Positions 1-15,200 are shown, counted from the stretch's first letter. The stretch: 64,000 nucleotides of DNA from Stictocephala bisonia (GCA_035578905.1 JAQJVL010000156.1:806001-870000); one strand, 5' to 3'. Translations and numbers: made by a program. The notes: generated from the letters alone by a model not told the origin.

Positions 1-51
1 GATATTGAGTATTGTTAGTCTCATCGGTAGAGGGCCAAGAACAATTGGCGT
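1..51 (-). CDS. Probable next scavenger receptor exon, cut by window edge
   Basis: After a 57-base intron (108-52, GTAAGT to CTAACAG) an open frame reads TPIVLGPLPMRLTILNI in phase 0. Family members continue after the conserved EP with a stretch ending in an R-L/Q-x-N motif, which resembles PMRLTILNI. The match is short and the intron is far smaller than the others in this gene (about 0.8-8 kb), so this exon is less certain. The alternative is that 1-108 is all intron. Confidence 0.6.
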
Positions 52-3000
52 CTGTTAGGTATACTTAACAGAAATAAAAGTCTGGGAACACTAGATGACG
101 TGACTTACTGGTTCTATGGTGAAAGAGAACTTGTGTTTCTCAGGGTCGGGACTCAGGCCGTCCACCAACTTGAGGTAGAAAGGCTTGGAGCCGTAGAAGT
201 GGGGGAAAGAGAGGAAAACTGGAGCGCCGAAGCGGCAAGCCGTGAGGTTAAGGAAACCTCCAGGCACACATTCCCCATTACAGCAATCCTCCGAATCCCC
301 ATTGAATGATTGTCGAAGTCCGGCCAAGTACTCGTAGCTCTTCAGGCCGTGGACCTCCTCATCTCTAGAGTACTTAAACAGTAACCTCCTGGAAGATAAA
401 TGGTCAGTTTTAGTATATTGGACGACAAGGAACAAGGAAGTATATGAACAAATCTTTATAGAACAGTTCTATGTATCTTCCCTCGGGGCAGTACAAATAG
501 ATTTGGTACCAAATGCGAACATTCATAACGGGGTACAACAAAAACGGAGTATATCACAAAGCTTCATTAATTTATATAGTGTGATTCTTTGTTTAACGCT
601 AAATTTTAAGTTTCAAACCAAAATGAATTTTCTACTGATCCAAAAGAATTTCAACATTCAACTATTCTTGCTTGATTTGTTAGTATTTTCTCTTTGTACA
701 TTTTTTCACTAATATTCTAATCTCTGGAATGGATTTATAGGCAGTTGATGTCCAGGCGTTAATAATATTCATCTACACTCGACCATCTGGTCCATGTGGG
801 GAGTAATTCCTTACACATGATTGTAAAGTTAATTGTAAAAAAATATTTTAAAAGGAATAAATTTATTTGGTTTATTTGGTTTTTTGGTTTTTTATTCTTA
901 AATATAATTTTCTTGGGATGAGCGTGTTCGGGTCAGGTGGTGATTGAAAAATGCTTATTTGAGTGGTAGATGGATCTGACAGTGTTTGTACGAGTCAGCT
1001 AGCCAGAAATAATAGTATTCTTCATTTTTTATGAGGAGATGATGTTTGGGGGTGCTTTACACTTTGACGATCCTTCAGGAGCTAGATACTCTGGAGAGAT
1101 TTCAAGGAAGCTTTTATTGAACTGTAAGGGTTTTAGGTTGTTGAGGGATTGTTGACAGACCGAGGTACTGAACTTGTGGCGCAGGTCGTTTCGTCTGTTT
1201 TTAATTCCACGAAACCGTACGTGGAGGGGTATTTGCAGTTTTTATGAAACAATTTATGAAAAAAATATGATGATGTGTTTCATGACTTAATTAGATAAGT
1301 TGAAGGTTTTGAGGAGAATCACTCACAAGCTCCAAAACACAAGTAAAGTGTTATAGATTGTAAAATGAATATATAAAAACAATAATTATTCTATTTATAA
1401 CTTACTGGCAAAGGTCCTGGCTGAAGAGATTAAACTGAGAGTCCCTACGTAACAGCCCTGGGGGGAAGAGATCTCCTGAGAACCCTTCCACACGACCGCA
1501 CTCTCCAGGATAGAAGTCCGTGTAGTTCTGGAAGTTCCAGCGGTGTATGCGGCCCACCTTGGATAGGTCGTTGAAGCCAGTGTCCAGGTTGAAGTAGCCG
1601 TCCATGGTATACGAGTTGTTGCGCTGTAAAACAAACGAAGAAAATCAAGTGTTTGTATCAAACTAAATTATTTTCATCTCCTACTTTTCAATTTACATTG
1701 AAATAAAGTTCATTGATGTACAATGTATACTGGTTGTAAGACTTTCTTTGAAGTATTGTTTCACGATAGTGAATCGTAGATATATAATACGTCCTACCAT
1801 TTAATAAGACAGTTGTAGCGTAATATAGAAAAAAGTAGTTTAAGGCATCTTTGATCAACTTATTTTTGGAATAATTACTATAGTTAAATGTTACTATACT
1901 ATAGTTAAATTTTACTTTGGTATGAACTAACTTGATTTGAAACTCTGAGTTTCGAACCCATTGATTGTCTCAGTTGTCGATCTCTCGGCTGTACCCAGGT
2001 AATTTTAAACCATAAATTACTTTATAAAATAGAAATATACAATTGAATAGTAATAATTTAATTCATGTTAAAAACAATTTTATATAATTAATTTATATTT
2101 TAATTTACTGACATGTAACAGAAGCCAACAAATAACCAAATACTGTTTCCATTTTGAAACTTATGTGAACTTTTTGTCGATATTTTATTATGATTAGCAT
2201 TTTATGAAGATGAGTTTTTCCATGCTTTAGATGGTTTAGTGGCACATCTACTAAATCATACTAAAAAATGGCAAAATTCCATAACAGTTTTCCAGTTTTT
2301 TCATCATAATTTATCTGGAGATCAAACAAATCTAATGGTTTGTTTTATGGAATTTATTTTAGGATATGATTTTCCATTGAGAGTTGCTGTAATGACTATC
2401 AATTTACTAAGAGTGTACTCACCTGGTAGAACCAAGCAAATTTGTCGTAAGGGCTGGTCATGGGGGTGAGGGAGGGTGACAGGGAGTTGGCGATGGTGAC
2501 CAGTTCATCAGAGTATCCGTCAAACAGCAACTCCCCGGCGGTTTTCCTGACCCACGCCTTCTGCTTGGTAAATCCAAAGGCCATATTCAGCGATTTCTGA
2601 CGCAGGAACCCTGAGTAACGCATTCCAAATGCCGCTGTCTACAACATACATGATTACGTCATATATGACAGTATATTTTTGTATATATAGAGGTTATATG
2701 ATATAGTACTGCTAAAGACTCGACTCACAATTTTACTAATAAAACCAGCAACAGTGCATTTTATTCAGATCATGAAAGTCCTTTTTACTTTCTCCCATAT
2801 GCTTATGTCAGTATATGTGTCTCTGCACTTCACTGGAGCCCAAACGGACGGTAAGATTTTTATGAAATTTAGTATGTAGGTCTATTTAGCCAATATCTCC
2901 AAACCGTTTCTTCTTTTTTTTTTTTACTTTTATGAAATTTTATTTTTATAATTTTTTAAAATGTTTATAGGAAAAACATAGAAAAATGTAATTTTCTCAA

Positions 3001-6000
3001 AAACTGCCCCAACGTTTTGATTAAATTTTTAGGAAAGATGTGAATTATAATTTAAAATATCTGGTTAAATCTCCATGTTAATAACTTTAATAGGTTTTTA
3101 GTTATATCCTTTTTTTACGAGCAAAAGAAATGTTTAACTAAACAAATATTAAAGTTAGGGAAATGCGGCAGTTTTTACTACAATATTTTAAATTGTAATT
3201 CACATCTTTCCTGAAAGTTTAATCAAAATCGTTAGAGCCATTGTTGAGAAAGTTCAATTTTTGTATATGTTTTGCCCATAAAAATAAAATGTCAAAAAAG
3301 TGAATAAAACTGTCTGGAGATACTGCCCTCTAAGTTGGGGCTGAAGGCCGAAATTAAAACCAATCTGACATAACAAAGGGAAACGGAGAAAGTTTGTGCC
3401 AGTTACCTGATATCATTTGTTTTCTTTGACACTATTTTAATAATAAGCTTCTAATAATCAGTTCTCCTTATTTAAATAAAAATATGATGTACGTTTATTT
3501 TCAGTTTTTTAAAGAAGAAGAGCTTAACAAATTTGTACAAATAATTCATATTTATTTAATTTTAAGATGCCAATCGTCTGTGTGGCTGAATGTGGATTTT
3601 GAATGAGTGTGATGAGTGAATATAGACGTTGTTAGACACTTAAGGCCAACAATTTTTTAGAAAGTGTCGTTAATTAATAGTACACAGACAAATGAACAGC
3701 CGGTGGATATCAGCTGATCCCTGACAATAGTTTGTTATCACTGTGATTGGGAAAACTTATGCTTATTCCATTAAGGTGAAACAAGGTATTGGTATATTAA
3801 TCCTAGAGATTAGAAAATATTTATGCGAAAACTCTTCAACATTAAAAAGTATTTTATAACGTGGTTTACAGCTACTGCCTGATTCCGGTCCCTAACTTGA
3901 AAAAAATATTAGGTAAAGAATCTAATGCCGACATCTCTAAGACAAATTTAAACAAGGCCTTGTTTAAATAGTTATGATAAACAAAAACATGTTATTATCT
4001 TTCACTGTTCTAGGCTAAATGTTTACTCAGAAGTGACCGAAGGAGAATATCAAAAGCAGTCTACTTTAATATTATCCTAGAACTTAGAATTAAGTGGCCG
4101 GTGTCATAACTAGAATCTACATTTTCCGGTGACAACCGCGTCAAGGGACTATCTACAATCTTTACAAGATAACCAGACGTCTCGCCCATACTGTGATGTG
4201 GCATCCTCAGTGGTTTCTCTGAGACTCACGTTTTTATTATATTTATGATCTAATAAATGAGTTCAAATTGTCTATCCAGAATGCAATGCCAAGTGTCTTG
4301 TCCATTCGGTCGTCAAAAAAGTATAATAAGTGTCTCAAGAAGAAAAAGGAGCTTATTAAATATTTCTCAAGTTTAACTGTTACTAAATAAGAACTGTTAG
4401 ATTAATAACACGAATTTTCAATAAGGAAATATATGTTTCCAATAAGAGTTTGAGGTTATGGTGCGATCAGGTGTGGCATATATTTTGACTACGAAATTTT
4501 AATACTACGACTAAAAAAAATAATAATCTATTTTTTCTATTTACGCAGTTGGTATTACTTAGTATAAAAACGTTGTTATGGGACAATGGTCAATACCACT
4601 TAAAATCAAATATTTAGTGGTCTTCTCTGGATTTGAACCCGTGACTATTTGCATATGAAGCATTAAGCTAGCAAGAGGCATGCTTGCTTATCTTATTAAA
4701 CCTATCTAACTAAATATTACATGACTGATACTAGAAAAAACTTATAACGAATTAAACGTAAATTTAACATATTTCAGCTCTTTTATTTTTACTTTCTTCC
4801 ATATGCTTTAGTATAGAGAAAGTGTTGTGATCATCCAAGAAAAGCTTTTTTACAAGTTGGTATAAAAATCCATTTTAGGGTCCCCTGAACCCAAAAAAGT
4901 GGAGTTAAAAAAATGTGTGTGTCCGTATGTGTGTCTGTCTGTGTGTATGTGCAGTTCACTGTAGGCCAAACGATGGATCAATTTTTATGAAATTTGGTAC
5001 ATATGTAGATATATTTAGCCAATATCTCCAGAATCTTTTTTCATTTTTTTGAATTTTTAGTTTATTTAATTTTTATGGGCAAAAAACATACAAAAATAGA
5101 ATTTTCTCAAAAACGGGTCTAAGGATTCTAATTCAATTTTGAGAAAATATGTGAATTACAATTTACAATTCAAATGTGGTTTTTATTTTAGTAAAAACCA
5201 CATGTCAGAACCAGAACCAAACTGGTAATTTTCAAAGTTTTGATTTTTTTTTAGTGTTTAATATAGGGGAAAGTGTGTGCCAATTCTTTAGGCCATTTTT
5301 TTATAGTATGTAAAGTACCTCACGTAGCCTACACTCATTAAATAATGACAGTATTCTAATGCATCCACAATATTTATAATGTTTAGTCTTGGCCCCGGCT
5401 TATGAGCCGATGATTCTTTTATTAGCTTTACAGATGTTACGACATTATGTAAATGTCTTGTATGTTGGTGGAGAATTAGATCACTCACCAGTGAGACGCC
5501 GTTGACTGTGGTGATGACGTCATCCAGTGACCCCTTGGACTCCTCCTCCTTGAAAGTCCATGTGCGCCTCTGTCGGTAAGTAAGGGTGCTGTTGTCATTC
5601 CACGTGAGATTCACCTTCTCTCGCACCTCACTAAAACGTCAAATAGATATTCCTTGTTTGCCAAATAAAAATCAACCTGCGTCGTCTTTGAGATAGAATA
5701 ACTCTGTTGTCTATGGGTGACTCCAACAACAGATAATATACAATTTTACGTCTCGAAGTGGGAACTTAATAATTTAAATACTTTAAAAAACTGTTAGTCT
5801 AAAACACTTAAATTGTTTTAAGAAAAATATATATCAAATCTAATGGTACTTTTTGTTATTAATGTGGGTTAAATATAAAAAATAGATATTTTTTAACTGC
5901 TTGCTGTCTACTTCTGTTTTTTTTTCAAAATGCGATGAACTCGAGTTTAAACCTCAGGAATAAATCCAATATTAATTAAATTTTGAAACTGTATACACCG

Positions 6001-6201
6001 ATTATTAGCTTATTTATTCCTCCGTCGTACAACATAAGTTACACATTGTTAGTTTTGTGATAAATACATTTTATTGCCGTTCTAAGATAAAAACATTGAT
6101 TTTTAGTAAGTCGGCCATTTTGAAAAAAAAGCTCCACTTTAAAATCGTGTATAGCAAAAAATATTAAGCTTAGAAATTTTTTATTCTAACTACGTTTTAG
6201 G

Positions 6202-6251
<50 letters not shown>

Positions 6252-9200
6252 GATGCGTGATTCCTGGAATTGTTACCATGATGAAAAACACTTTTTTTTG
6301 TAGTTATTGTAAAACCCTGCAATCTCAGGATCGGCTAATCACAGAACCTACTATATGGCTTATACATAGTGGATTGAATAATAAGATACAAATTTACAGT
6401 TCAGGTTACCACGATAATATCCTGTGATTTTACATATCACTTGATAAACCAACATGCATCAATAAGAGCTGAAGCGTAATTGACGCCCGTTGCCGGCTGT
6501 GTCACTTGGCGCGCTGTTGCCACGTAATTGACGCCCGTTGCCGGCCGTGTCACTTGGCGCGCTGTTGCCACGTAATTGACGCCCGTTGCCGGCCGTGTCA
6601 CTTGGCGCGCTGTTGCCACGTAATTGACGCCCGTTGCCGGCCGTGTCACTTGGCGCGCTGTTGCCACGTCTAACAGGTGTTTTATTTATTGTTTAACTCT
6701 ATATGGCATTAAACAAACAAATAAATAAAATTTGTAATTTATATAGTAAGACGCAACATTCAATAAGCTAAACATTGATTCCTGAGGTTCAAACTCGAGT
6801 ACATCGCATTTTGAAACCGACAGTAAGTTCTATGATCCAGGTAATGTCATTCTTAATTAATTAATAACCATTGCATCAACAGCTGTTTTTTTATCAAAAG
6901 TCCCGACATGATCACCTGTTTTATTGTAACTTATGTATGTATGACTTTGTCTTTTTTTGTGTCCACCTCTCCCAAATCACCCATAGTTGTAAGAATACAG
7001 CTGATCATGTCAGCTGTTGACATAATGTCAGTGACTAATTATATCCATGGATAGAAACATTTACATAGATGTAACAGTTAATAGGTTGAACATTATAAAT
7101 AATTAATGTTGTTAAATTTTTGTCATGACAAACACAACGACCAAGAAAAGTGGTCTGAAAGGTTTAAATTCAAAAAGGTTCTTTTTTAGTTACTTAGAAT
7201 AAATCACAAAGTTAATACGCTACATTTAATCTCAATCAGTGGTGGTTTTTCATGGTTGGATAACTTCGTACATGACAACCTCAATTAGTTGTGAGGCCAT
7301 TCACCAGCCGAGATCACCTTATCAGCCATTATCACAATTTCAGGGTCATGTACATTTTGCTTATAAAAAACTCCGTCTTATGTATCTGCAATCATGCAAT
7401 GCAAAACGTTGCACCGAACAAAACTAAATTTAGTTCTCAGCACCTGCCTTTAGGCAATGCCTACCATTCTTTCATAATTCAATTGTCAGAGTAATATATC
7501 CTATAATCTTAATTTACTAAATATATTTTAAAATTATAGCTTTGGAAAAAGTAAATAAAATTAGTTATGGCCGTTAAATCATTAAGTGTAAGTCTAAACA
7601 GACAACTGATTCAATACAGTTTTCTGACTAAATAGTGTTGGCCTTGAAATATGGCATACTGTCAACATGGGTGGGACAGCCAGACCCTGTGGGTGAGAGG
7701 ACTGTTGATTTGGGTGGGAACAGCCCGGAGGGACATCAGTGATGCTTAAAATAGCAAAATCGCCATGTTGCAATAAAACGTGTTCATAGTGTAAAAGGGA
7801 TGGTCGAGGATGTTAACGAAGAGAACAGTCCACGTTACTAGAGCTTATTCCTATATTTAGTGACAGGATGTGTCATATTTAGTCAAGTCTTATTGTAGGT
7901 TTAGTGTGGTTGAGGGTCACTGTTAATTGACCAATTATATACGGTCAGTGACAAGGTGGACTGGGTCACTGTTTATCGACTGTGTTTGTATGGTCAGTGA
8001 AAGGGAGTCTGACTGACAGTCGTGCGTCTTCGTATGGTTAGTGACAGGCTGGGTCATTGTTTGTCGACTGTGTTTGTATGGTCAATGAAAGGGAGTCTGA
8101 CTGACAGTCGTGCGTCTTCGTATGGTTAGTGACAGGCTGGGTCATTGTTTGTCGACTGTGTTTGTATGGTCAATGAAAGGGAGTCTGACTGACAGTCGTG
8201 CGTCTTCGTATGGTTAGTGACAGGGTGGGTCACTGTTTGCCGACTGTGTTTGTATGGTCAGTGAAAGGGAGTCTGACTGACAGTCGTGCGTCTTCGTATG
8301 GTTAGTAACAGGGTGGGTCACTGTTTGCCGACTGTGTTTGTATGGTCAATGAAAGGGAGTCTGACTGACAGTCGTGCGTCTTCGTATGGTTAGTGACAGG
8401 GTGGGTCACTGTTTGCCGACTGTGTTTGTATGGTCAGTGAAAGGGAGTCTGACTGACAGTCGTGCGTCTTCGTATGGTTAGTAACAGGGTGGGTCACTGT
8501 TTGCCGACTGTGTTTGTATGGTCAGTGAAAGGGAGTCTGACTGACAGTCGTGCGTCTTCGTATGGTTAGTGACAGGGTGGGTCATTGTTAGTCGACTGTG
8601 TTTGTATGGTCAGTGAAAGGGAGTCTGACTGACAGTCGTGCGTCTTCGTATGGTTAGTAACAGGGTGGGTCACTTTTAGTCGATAGTCTTCGTTGTATTA
8701 GTGAAGGGACGGTCGCTGTTCGTCGCTGATTTAATATCAGCGATTTTTACGATGTTTTATTTTTCATATGAGTATTATTGACATACACCGATTCCTTTGA
8801 GGCCAGTATAAAACAAATATTAACGGTGTTATTTGATATAACTATTAGTAATTGTTGTTTCAAACAATTAGTATAATAATACCATTTTACAATGCAACTC
8901 GAGTTTCCTAACAGTGAATGATCAATATTCCCCGTCTCAATATTACAATTAAGCTGTTAGCTCCAGCTGGAAATACTGCCTGATACAGTAGTTCCGTAGT
9001 TTTGGCAAACTTGAGGGTGTGGTAGTTTGAGGTGATGAGCTAAACATAGAATAGTTGGTTCAGTGGTTTCACCTGTACAGGCACTATTGGACGAGTCGTG
9101 ATTGTCAAACTGCCATCAGCACTCATCTTCAGAGATTTAGTTCTTTAATTAACTGTTACAAATGGTAAGTGCACTGATTACTTGGTTATTAATAAGTTGT

Positions 9201-12200
9201 GTCCATTTCAATTAATTTCAATAATATCAATCTCAACAGACCACACAGTTCAGGCTCATCCTTCAGTAATTCTAGCATTCGTATTCACATTTAAAACTCG
9301 TAAAGAGCTATGTCAATTCATTATGTATGAATATGAAAGGTAAATGAAACCTGGGAAATGAGAATGGGCAAGCGATCGTTTTTCCTGGCCGGTTTTTGAA
9401 TCAATTATTTAAAATGACAAGTTTTATTCACGGTAACTATTGCCGTGGTTTTACGTATCATAAAGTAATTCGTACATTAGATGTATTTTTGAAAATTGAC
9501 AAAACCTGTCATTAAAGAAAAAAATCAAATGCACACATTCCTGCTTTTAAGGTCATGGTAAACTTTCGAGATTAAATCCTCGATGTAACAGGCTGAGCAA
9601 TTGATAAATAACCATTTCTGAGAATAAGCCAACCTTCATTAGCAACCACTTCATTCTAGAATCTAGATTATGTTGTCTCCCATATTCCTCTTAAAATAAT
9701 CTAAATGTTTTCAGTGTCTACGTATCACTACAAATATACATATTACTGTATCCAGTTGATTAAATATTACTTAACTGTTAAAATTAACGTTAATTTTACT
9801 ACAAAAACTACCTGACTATTCATCAGTCTTTATTTTATTCAAGCTTTGGATCCATCACAAAAATGTTCATGAAGTCGTATTATTTTGTTATTTTAATTAA
9901 CATAAAGAATACTTACTAAAAACGGTAAGGTCCCATCTCGTTGAAAGCCGGCTTTTCTTTGCCGAGCCTTTCAGGGTTAGTCCAGTTGAATAGATAAACA
10001 TCGAGTGTAACTGGAAGGGGCGTTTTCCTCCAGTGCTTGAAGATTTGTGAGCTGGGACTCAACTGGAACTCCTGCGGACATGATTTATGATTTTATAAAT
10101 ATACACAGATTTTGTTGTTCCTCGATGCATATTATTTCTAATATGAAATAATTTACTTTGTGTAGTGCGTCAAATATGAGGCAGTTCGTAGTCCATTACT
10201 TCCAATCACTCAACAAGTAAGTAAACAATACGATGTTCACCAATTCATCGTAAGATTGATTTGGAATCAATCACTCACCAGATCATAATGAAATGATTGT
10301 CAACGAAGAATACTGAATTGCTCAAGTGGTATTTCAAATCGAAGCTTACCAACGAGTATCCCACAGTTAGTATTTTGGATGATCAAAACGAACATATTAT
10401 AAAAAATGTAATTGTTCAAGGTGAAATTTACATTTAAACTAGAACAAAACATAATTAATTATATAATTCAATTAAATTGATATTTTTCGTATGAAACTCA
10501 CAGTAATTTGATTTTATTTGGTGTCATTAGAGGACCTTTTCCGTTAATTCACTACCACTGCTTGTTTCATCACTTCACTACCACTGCTTGTTCCATCACT
10601 TCACTACCACTGTTTGTTCCATCACTTCACTACCACTGCTTGTTCCATCACTTCACTACCACTGTTTGTTCCATCACTTCACTACCATTGCTTGTTCCAT
10701 CACTTCACTACCACTGCTTGTTCCATCACTTCACTACCACTGTTTGTTCCATCACTTCACTACCACTGCTTGTTCCATCACTTCACTACCACTGTTTGTT
10801 CCATCACTTCACTACCACTGTTTGTTCCATCACTTCACTACCACTGCTTGTTCCATCACTTCACTACCACTGTTTGTTCCATCACTTCACTACCACTGCT
10901 TGTTCCATCACTTCACTACCACTGTTTGTTCCATCACTTCACTACCACTGCTTGTTCCATCACTTCACTACCACTGTTTGTTCCATCACTTCACTACCAC
11001 TGTTTGTTCCATCACTTCACTACCACTGCTTGTTCCATCACTTCACTACCACTGTTTGTTCCATCACTTCACTACCACTGCTTGTTCCATCACTTCACTA
11101 CCACTGTTTGTTCCATCACTTCACTACCACTGCTTGTTCCATCACTTCACTACCACTACTTTTTTTATCGCAATTATGGTTAAGTCAGGTTAGGTTAGGT
11201 GGCTACCAAAGTTGATCACAAACTGGTAAATCCAATGATTGACTTGCCGCCGAATGAGCTCTCCATGTGCAAGTTCTTAGAAAGTAAGGGCCAACGATAT
11301 CGGATAAGGAATACGACAGTGAACGTAAATATGATTGGGGAACAGTTTTTAGAGCAATAGAATATTTATCAAGTGGTAGTGAATGAACGGAACCAAAAAA
11401 CGTAGTGGTAGGGAATTAACAGAAAAGATCCTCATTAGCACTACAAATGTTTGCTTTTTAGTGTTACAGACTCTTCCTCAGAAAAAATTGAAGTGCCATT
11501 TGTTCTGGTTTCCAGTGAAACATGTGAAATCGATATTACAAAGTCAAGCTTAATAATATATTATCAGCTGCACTAATTAATCAATGTGAATTATGCAATA
11601 TGTTTTACAACAGTCATCGGCCTGTCTTTATACATGCGATAACTCACCGATCACCAAACCTTCGGTCGCACACTGACCCGCGTCCGGCGATAGTGCAGGC
11701 ATGCACTGCAGTCAAGCTCAACGAACGATGTTTACAAAAACAGTGGGAAGTTATATTCAATATAAAAAAAAAAAATGATTGTGAGTTAAGAATAATACGT
11801 GAATCACAGTACAGTTTATTCTAGACAGTTAAATTCTTTGCAAAAACCCCGGCATTTATTAGAGTAAAATTAAAAACGTAGCTCTGATACAAGAAGATAT
11901 TCTGCAACGCAAAATAATTTGCTTATCAGTTCTTTGTATTACAAAATAATAACTGAAGAAGCAGAGCATTAATTGGTAATTGATTTGGTTTTACGTTTTA
12001 ATTTTGTTCTTGGAATGATTACTTCGTTATCATTAAGTTTTGTATTTTAGGCTAACATGCAAGGTGATATTTTTGTTTTCAATTTTCCTAAATATAGACT
12101 ACCTAACATACGAAATATTGTTTGATGCGTTAAATCACATTTACATACGTCATAGTTTTAAGAAATGATTGAAAAATACATTTTTAAAAAATATAAAAAA

Positions 12201-15200
12201 ACGAGCTAGGCAATACTCTATGGCCGAGTGTTTATTTTGCTATAAAAAACCCTTAAATAAGTAAAAAGAGTTGACTTTTTTTATACTGTAGAATGAGACA
12301 AAAACTGTAGAATGAGGCGGTCTTGTATGGCCTGTTGACATTGAAATAAATTGAGATCTACGCAATTTATTAATAACCAAGTAATAAAGTCAGTTACAGG
12401 ACTGCTTACAGCTACAGAACAAGTTTATCATGAAATTCGAACCAATTTTTTGTCTGGGGTGAAAAACTCGACTTATAGCACCAATTTAACCGAGGCACAT
12501 TTAACAAAATGTGATTTTAAATAGTTTTAAATAGATTTAAAATAACTTTAAAGTGATAAATTTAAATGGACTTAATCAATATAAAATCACTGTGTTAACC
12601 CACGTATATGAAAGTAATGTATCGTAACTATATATGTTATAAGGATTATAACAAGACCGAGTAATAAATTTTACGACCTCCAGAAGCCAAGAAAACAATG
12701 TTTCAGGGAATTGATAAAAACTTTTTTTCTCAATTAGTTAGAATTGTAAAATTTATAAAACTTATATAAAACATTCCTATCAACCTCGAATTAAAATAAA
12801 TGCGATACATTTAACGGGTTTTTTTTAGTAATAACGGTGTAAATTTGTTGTACAGTAAAAACTAGTAGAAATTACTGTGCCTTTTTTGTTCAAACTAGGA
12901 CAAAAATTAATTTACTTGTAACAAAATGTTAAAATTCTTATGTCATAACGTACAATCAAACGAGGAAAATAATGGTGTGATTAGATTTGTTGTAGGCCTC
13001 TTAGTTTCATAGAAAACAACCTTCAAACTCGGGTGCACATAATGTTTGTGCCGACAGTAGCCTATTTTGTAAATGGATTTCTTCTGACTTCTGTTAAGCT
13101 ACTACTTACGTTAGGTTTACAGAAACAAGCTGAAGATTGGGTACAAACGTGATTTATTTAATGAATATTGAATAATGATGTTTACATAAAATGATATTTT
13201 AGTGTGAGAATAATTAGTGCGGATATGTAAATATAAACCTCGGCTAGATATTGGTATAGTAAACTACTTAATATTTGTAATTATTATTATTATTAAAAGT
13301 AGTTCATTAATTTAAACGAAAATTCAAATATTTGGACAGTGAAAACTACCGAAGTTTATCCATTCCTTGATCGAACCATCTATCATATTACGTTTCTTAG
13401 GAAAATTGTGATGGGCAGCAGTTGAAAGAGTCTCATCACTTGAAAGTAATAATAATAATAATAATAATAATTTATTTATTTCCTCTTTGTGATACAAGTA
13501 AGTAAAATACATAACTTGCTTGGAATTAATAACCACCAAATCAAGTATACGGTGGTTATGAAAAAAAGAAAAACAAAAAACAAATGTTACAAATTAATTA
13601 TAAGTCCACGTAGTCTTCCTTTGCAAATTGCACTTGTCTTCAGTGGCATATGCAGCGCATGCTTATAAATAATATTGCAATATAACAATATAACAATACA
13701 CCAATATAACAATATAACAACATAACAATATAACAATATAACAATATAACAATATAACAATAAAACAATAAATATTACAATCGAACAACAGCTTTCACTT
13801 GTAATTGGACTACTAGTATTTAGTGACCATCCAAAAAGTTTTGATAGATCGATTATTGACTATGATATGTACAACTAACAGTTAAAATTATCTTACAATA
13901 GTAAAGAAAAGATTAATGTCACATGTATCGTTGAGCCAATTTTTAAGTTTCTTACAAAATATTGATAAATTAAAACTGTTTTTTATTTCAATAGGCAACA
14001 GGTTGAAACATTTTGGACCCAAGTAAACAAAAGTTTTAGAGAAAAATGACTTATTAATTCTAGGTCTTACAAAATTCTGTTGGCTGGTACTTCTGGTTGT
14101 GTAATGTAGGTTCTCTGTTCCCCTGTTGCCACTTTTTTTATAAAACATTCTTAAAACTTTGAAAATGAAAAGGTTTTTTATTGGTAGTATTCTTAAATTT
14201 TTAAAATGCAAAGCGGTATTTTCCCTATGACATTTAAACAGTAATATTCGAACAAAATATTTCTGAGTTACAAAGATTTTATTAATTAAGTTTTCGTGAG
14301 TCCCTCCCCAGAATTCAATCCCATACTGAAGACGTGATTGAATTAATGAAAAGTACAGGTTTTTCAATAAATTTTGGCTGCAAAAGTTTCTTAAAAAATA
14401 AAAAGCGCGAATTGATTTTCTGATTTCAGCGTGTAAATTGTTGATGTGGCTTTTAAAAGTGATTTTGTCGTCCAAATGAATACCCAAATATTTGACTTCT
14501 TTCACTTGTTCAACCGATTCACAACTACAGTTGTTGATATTACAGCAAGTATGGTATTTAAAGCTATGATTAAAATTAAAACCGGTTAAATCAAAGTTAA
14601 CTATTTTGGTTTTCGAGACATTAATTACCATACAGTTTTTCTCACACCATTTCCTCAATAGTGCCAAGTCATGGATTATGAAATTGGAAATTTCTAGCCA
14701 GTCAGTACTTGAATACGTGAAAGATATGTCGTCAGCGAAGGCTATAATTTTACCGCAAAATGGTTCTAACAACAAATCATTTATAAATAAAGAAAATAAA
14801 TCAGCAGAAATTACAGATCCCTGAGGGACACCAATTTTAACTTCTTTTTCACCGCTTAAATTGTTTTTCACACGGACTTGTTGTATTCGATTTTCTAAAA
14901 ATGTTCGGAACCAATTAAGAGCTGGACGTCTAACTCCCGCAGCCTCTAACTTTACGAGCAGTAGATCATGATTAACTAGATCGAAGGCTTTTTTAAAATC
15001 AACAAAAAGAGCAGAAACTTTATTACTACTGTTTAGATTTTCAATAACATTACGTAAAAGAACTTCAATTGCATCTTCAGTGCTCTTGCCTTTTTTGAAA
15101 CCAAATTGACTTAGAGAAAAAAATTTAGTAGTTTCCAAAAAATTTAATAATCTTGATAATTAATAAAATACATAAGTCTTGGCTTATGTATCAGCAAGTC

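Larger units (their letters stand above)
5904..6823. mobile_element. MITE family A (CTGTCGG type) carrying a minisatellite
   Basis: About 50-base terminal inverted repeats. The left end reads CTGTC, then CAAAATGCGATGAACTCGAG, then AACCTCAGGAAT. The right end is the reverse complement with few changes (CTGTCGGTTTCAAAATGCG). The element is 920 bases, non-coding, and holds a 44-base T run and a 48-bp tandem array. I could not define a clear target-site duplication. It lies in the intron between the exons at 9917 and 5630. Confidence 0.75.
13447..15159 (-). mobile_element. 5'-truncated non-LTR retrotransposon (LINE) with TTA-repeat tail
   Basis: On the minus strand: a reverse-transcriptase frame (15159-13888), about 440 bases of 3' UTR with an internal ATAACAAT-type microsatellite (about 13680-13775), and a 3' tail of repeated TTA (13470-13447) after AAATAAATAAA. 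Short tandem-repeat tails are known in I-like and CR1/L2-like LINEs. The 5' end is abrupt, in the middle of the RT domain, which is typical dead-on-arrival insertion. Confidence 0.85.

Noticed and set aside
6437..6667. Minus-strand 16-residue repeat protein
   Set aside because: It is the 48-bp minisatellite inside a MITE; no start context or homology.
10508..11215. Three overlapping long plus-strand frames of 189-235 codons
   Set aside because: All arise from the 26-bp repeat, which lacks stops in every frame. No gene-like start or composition.
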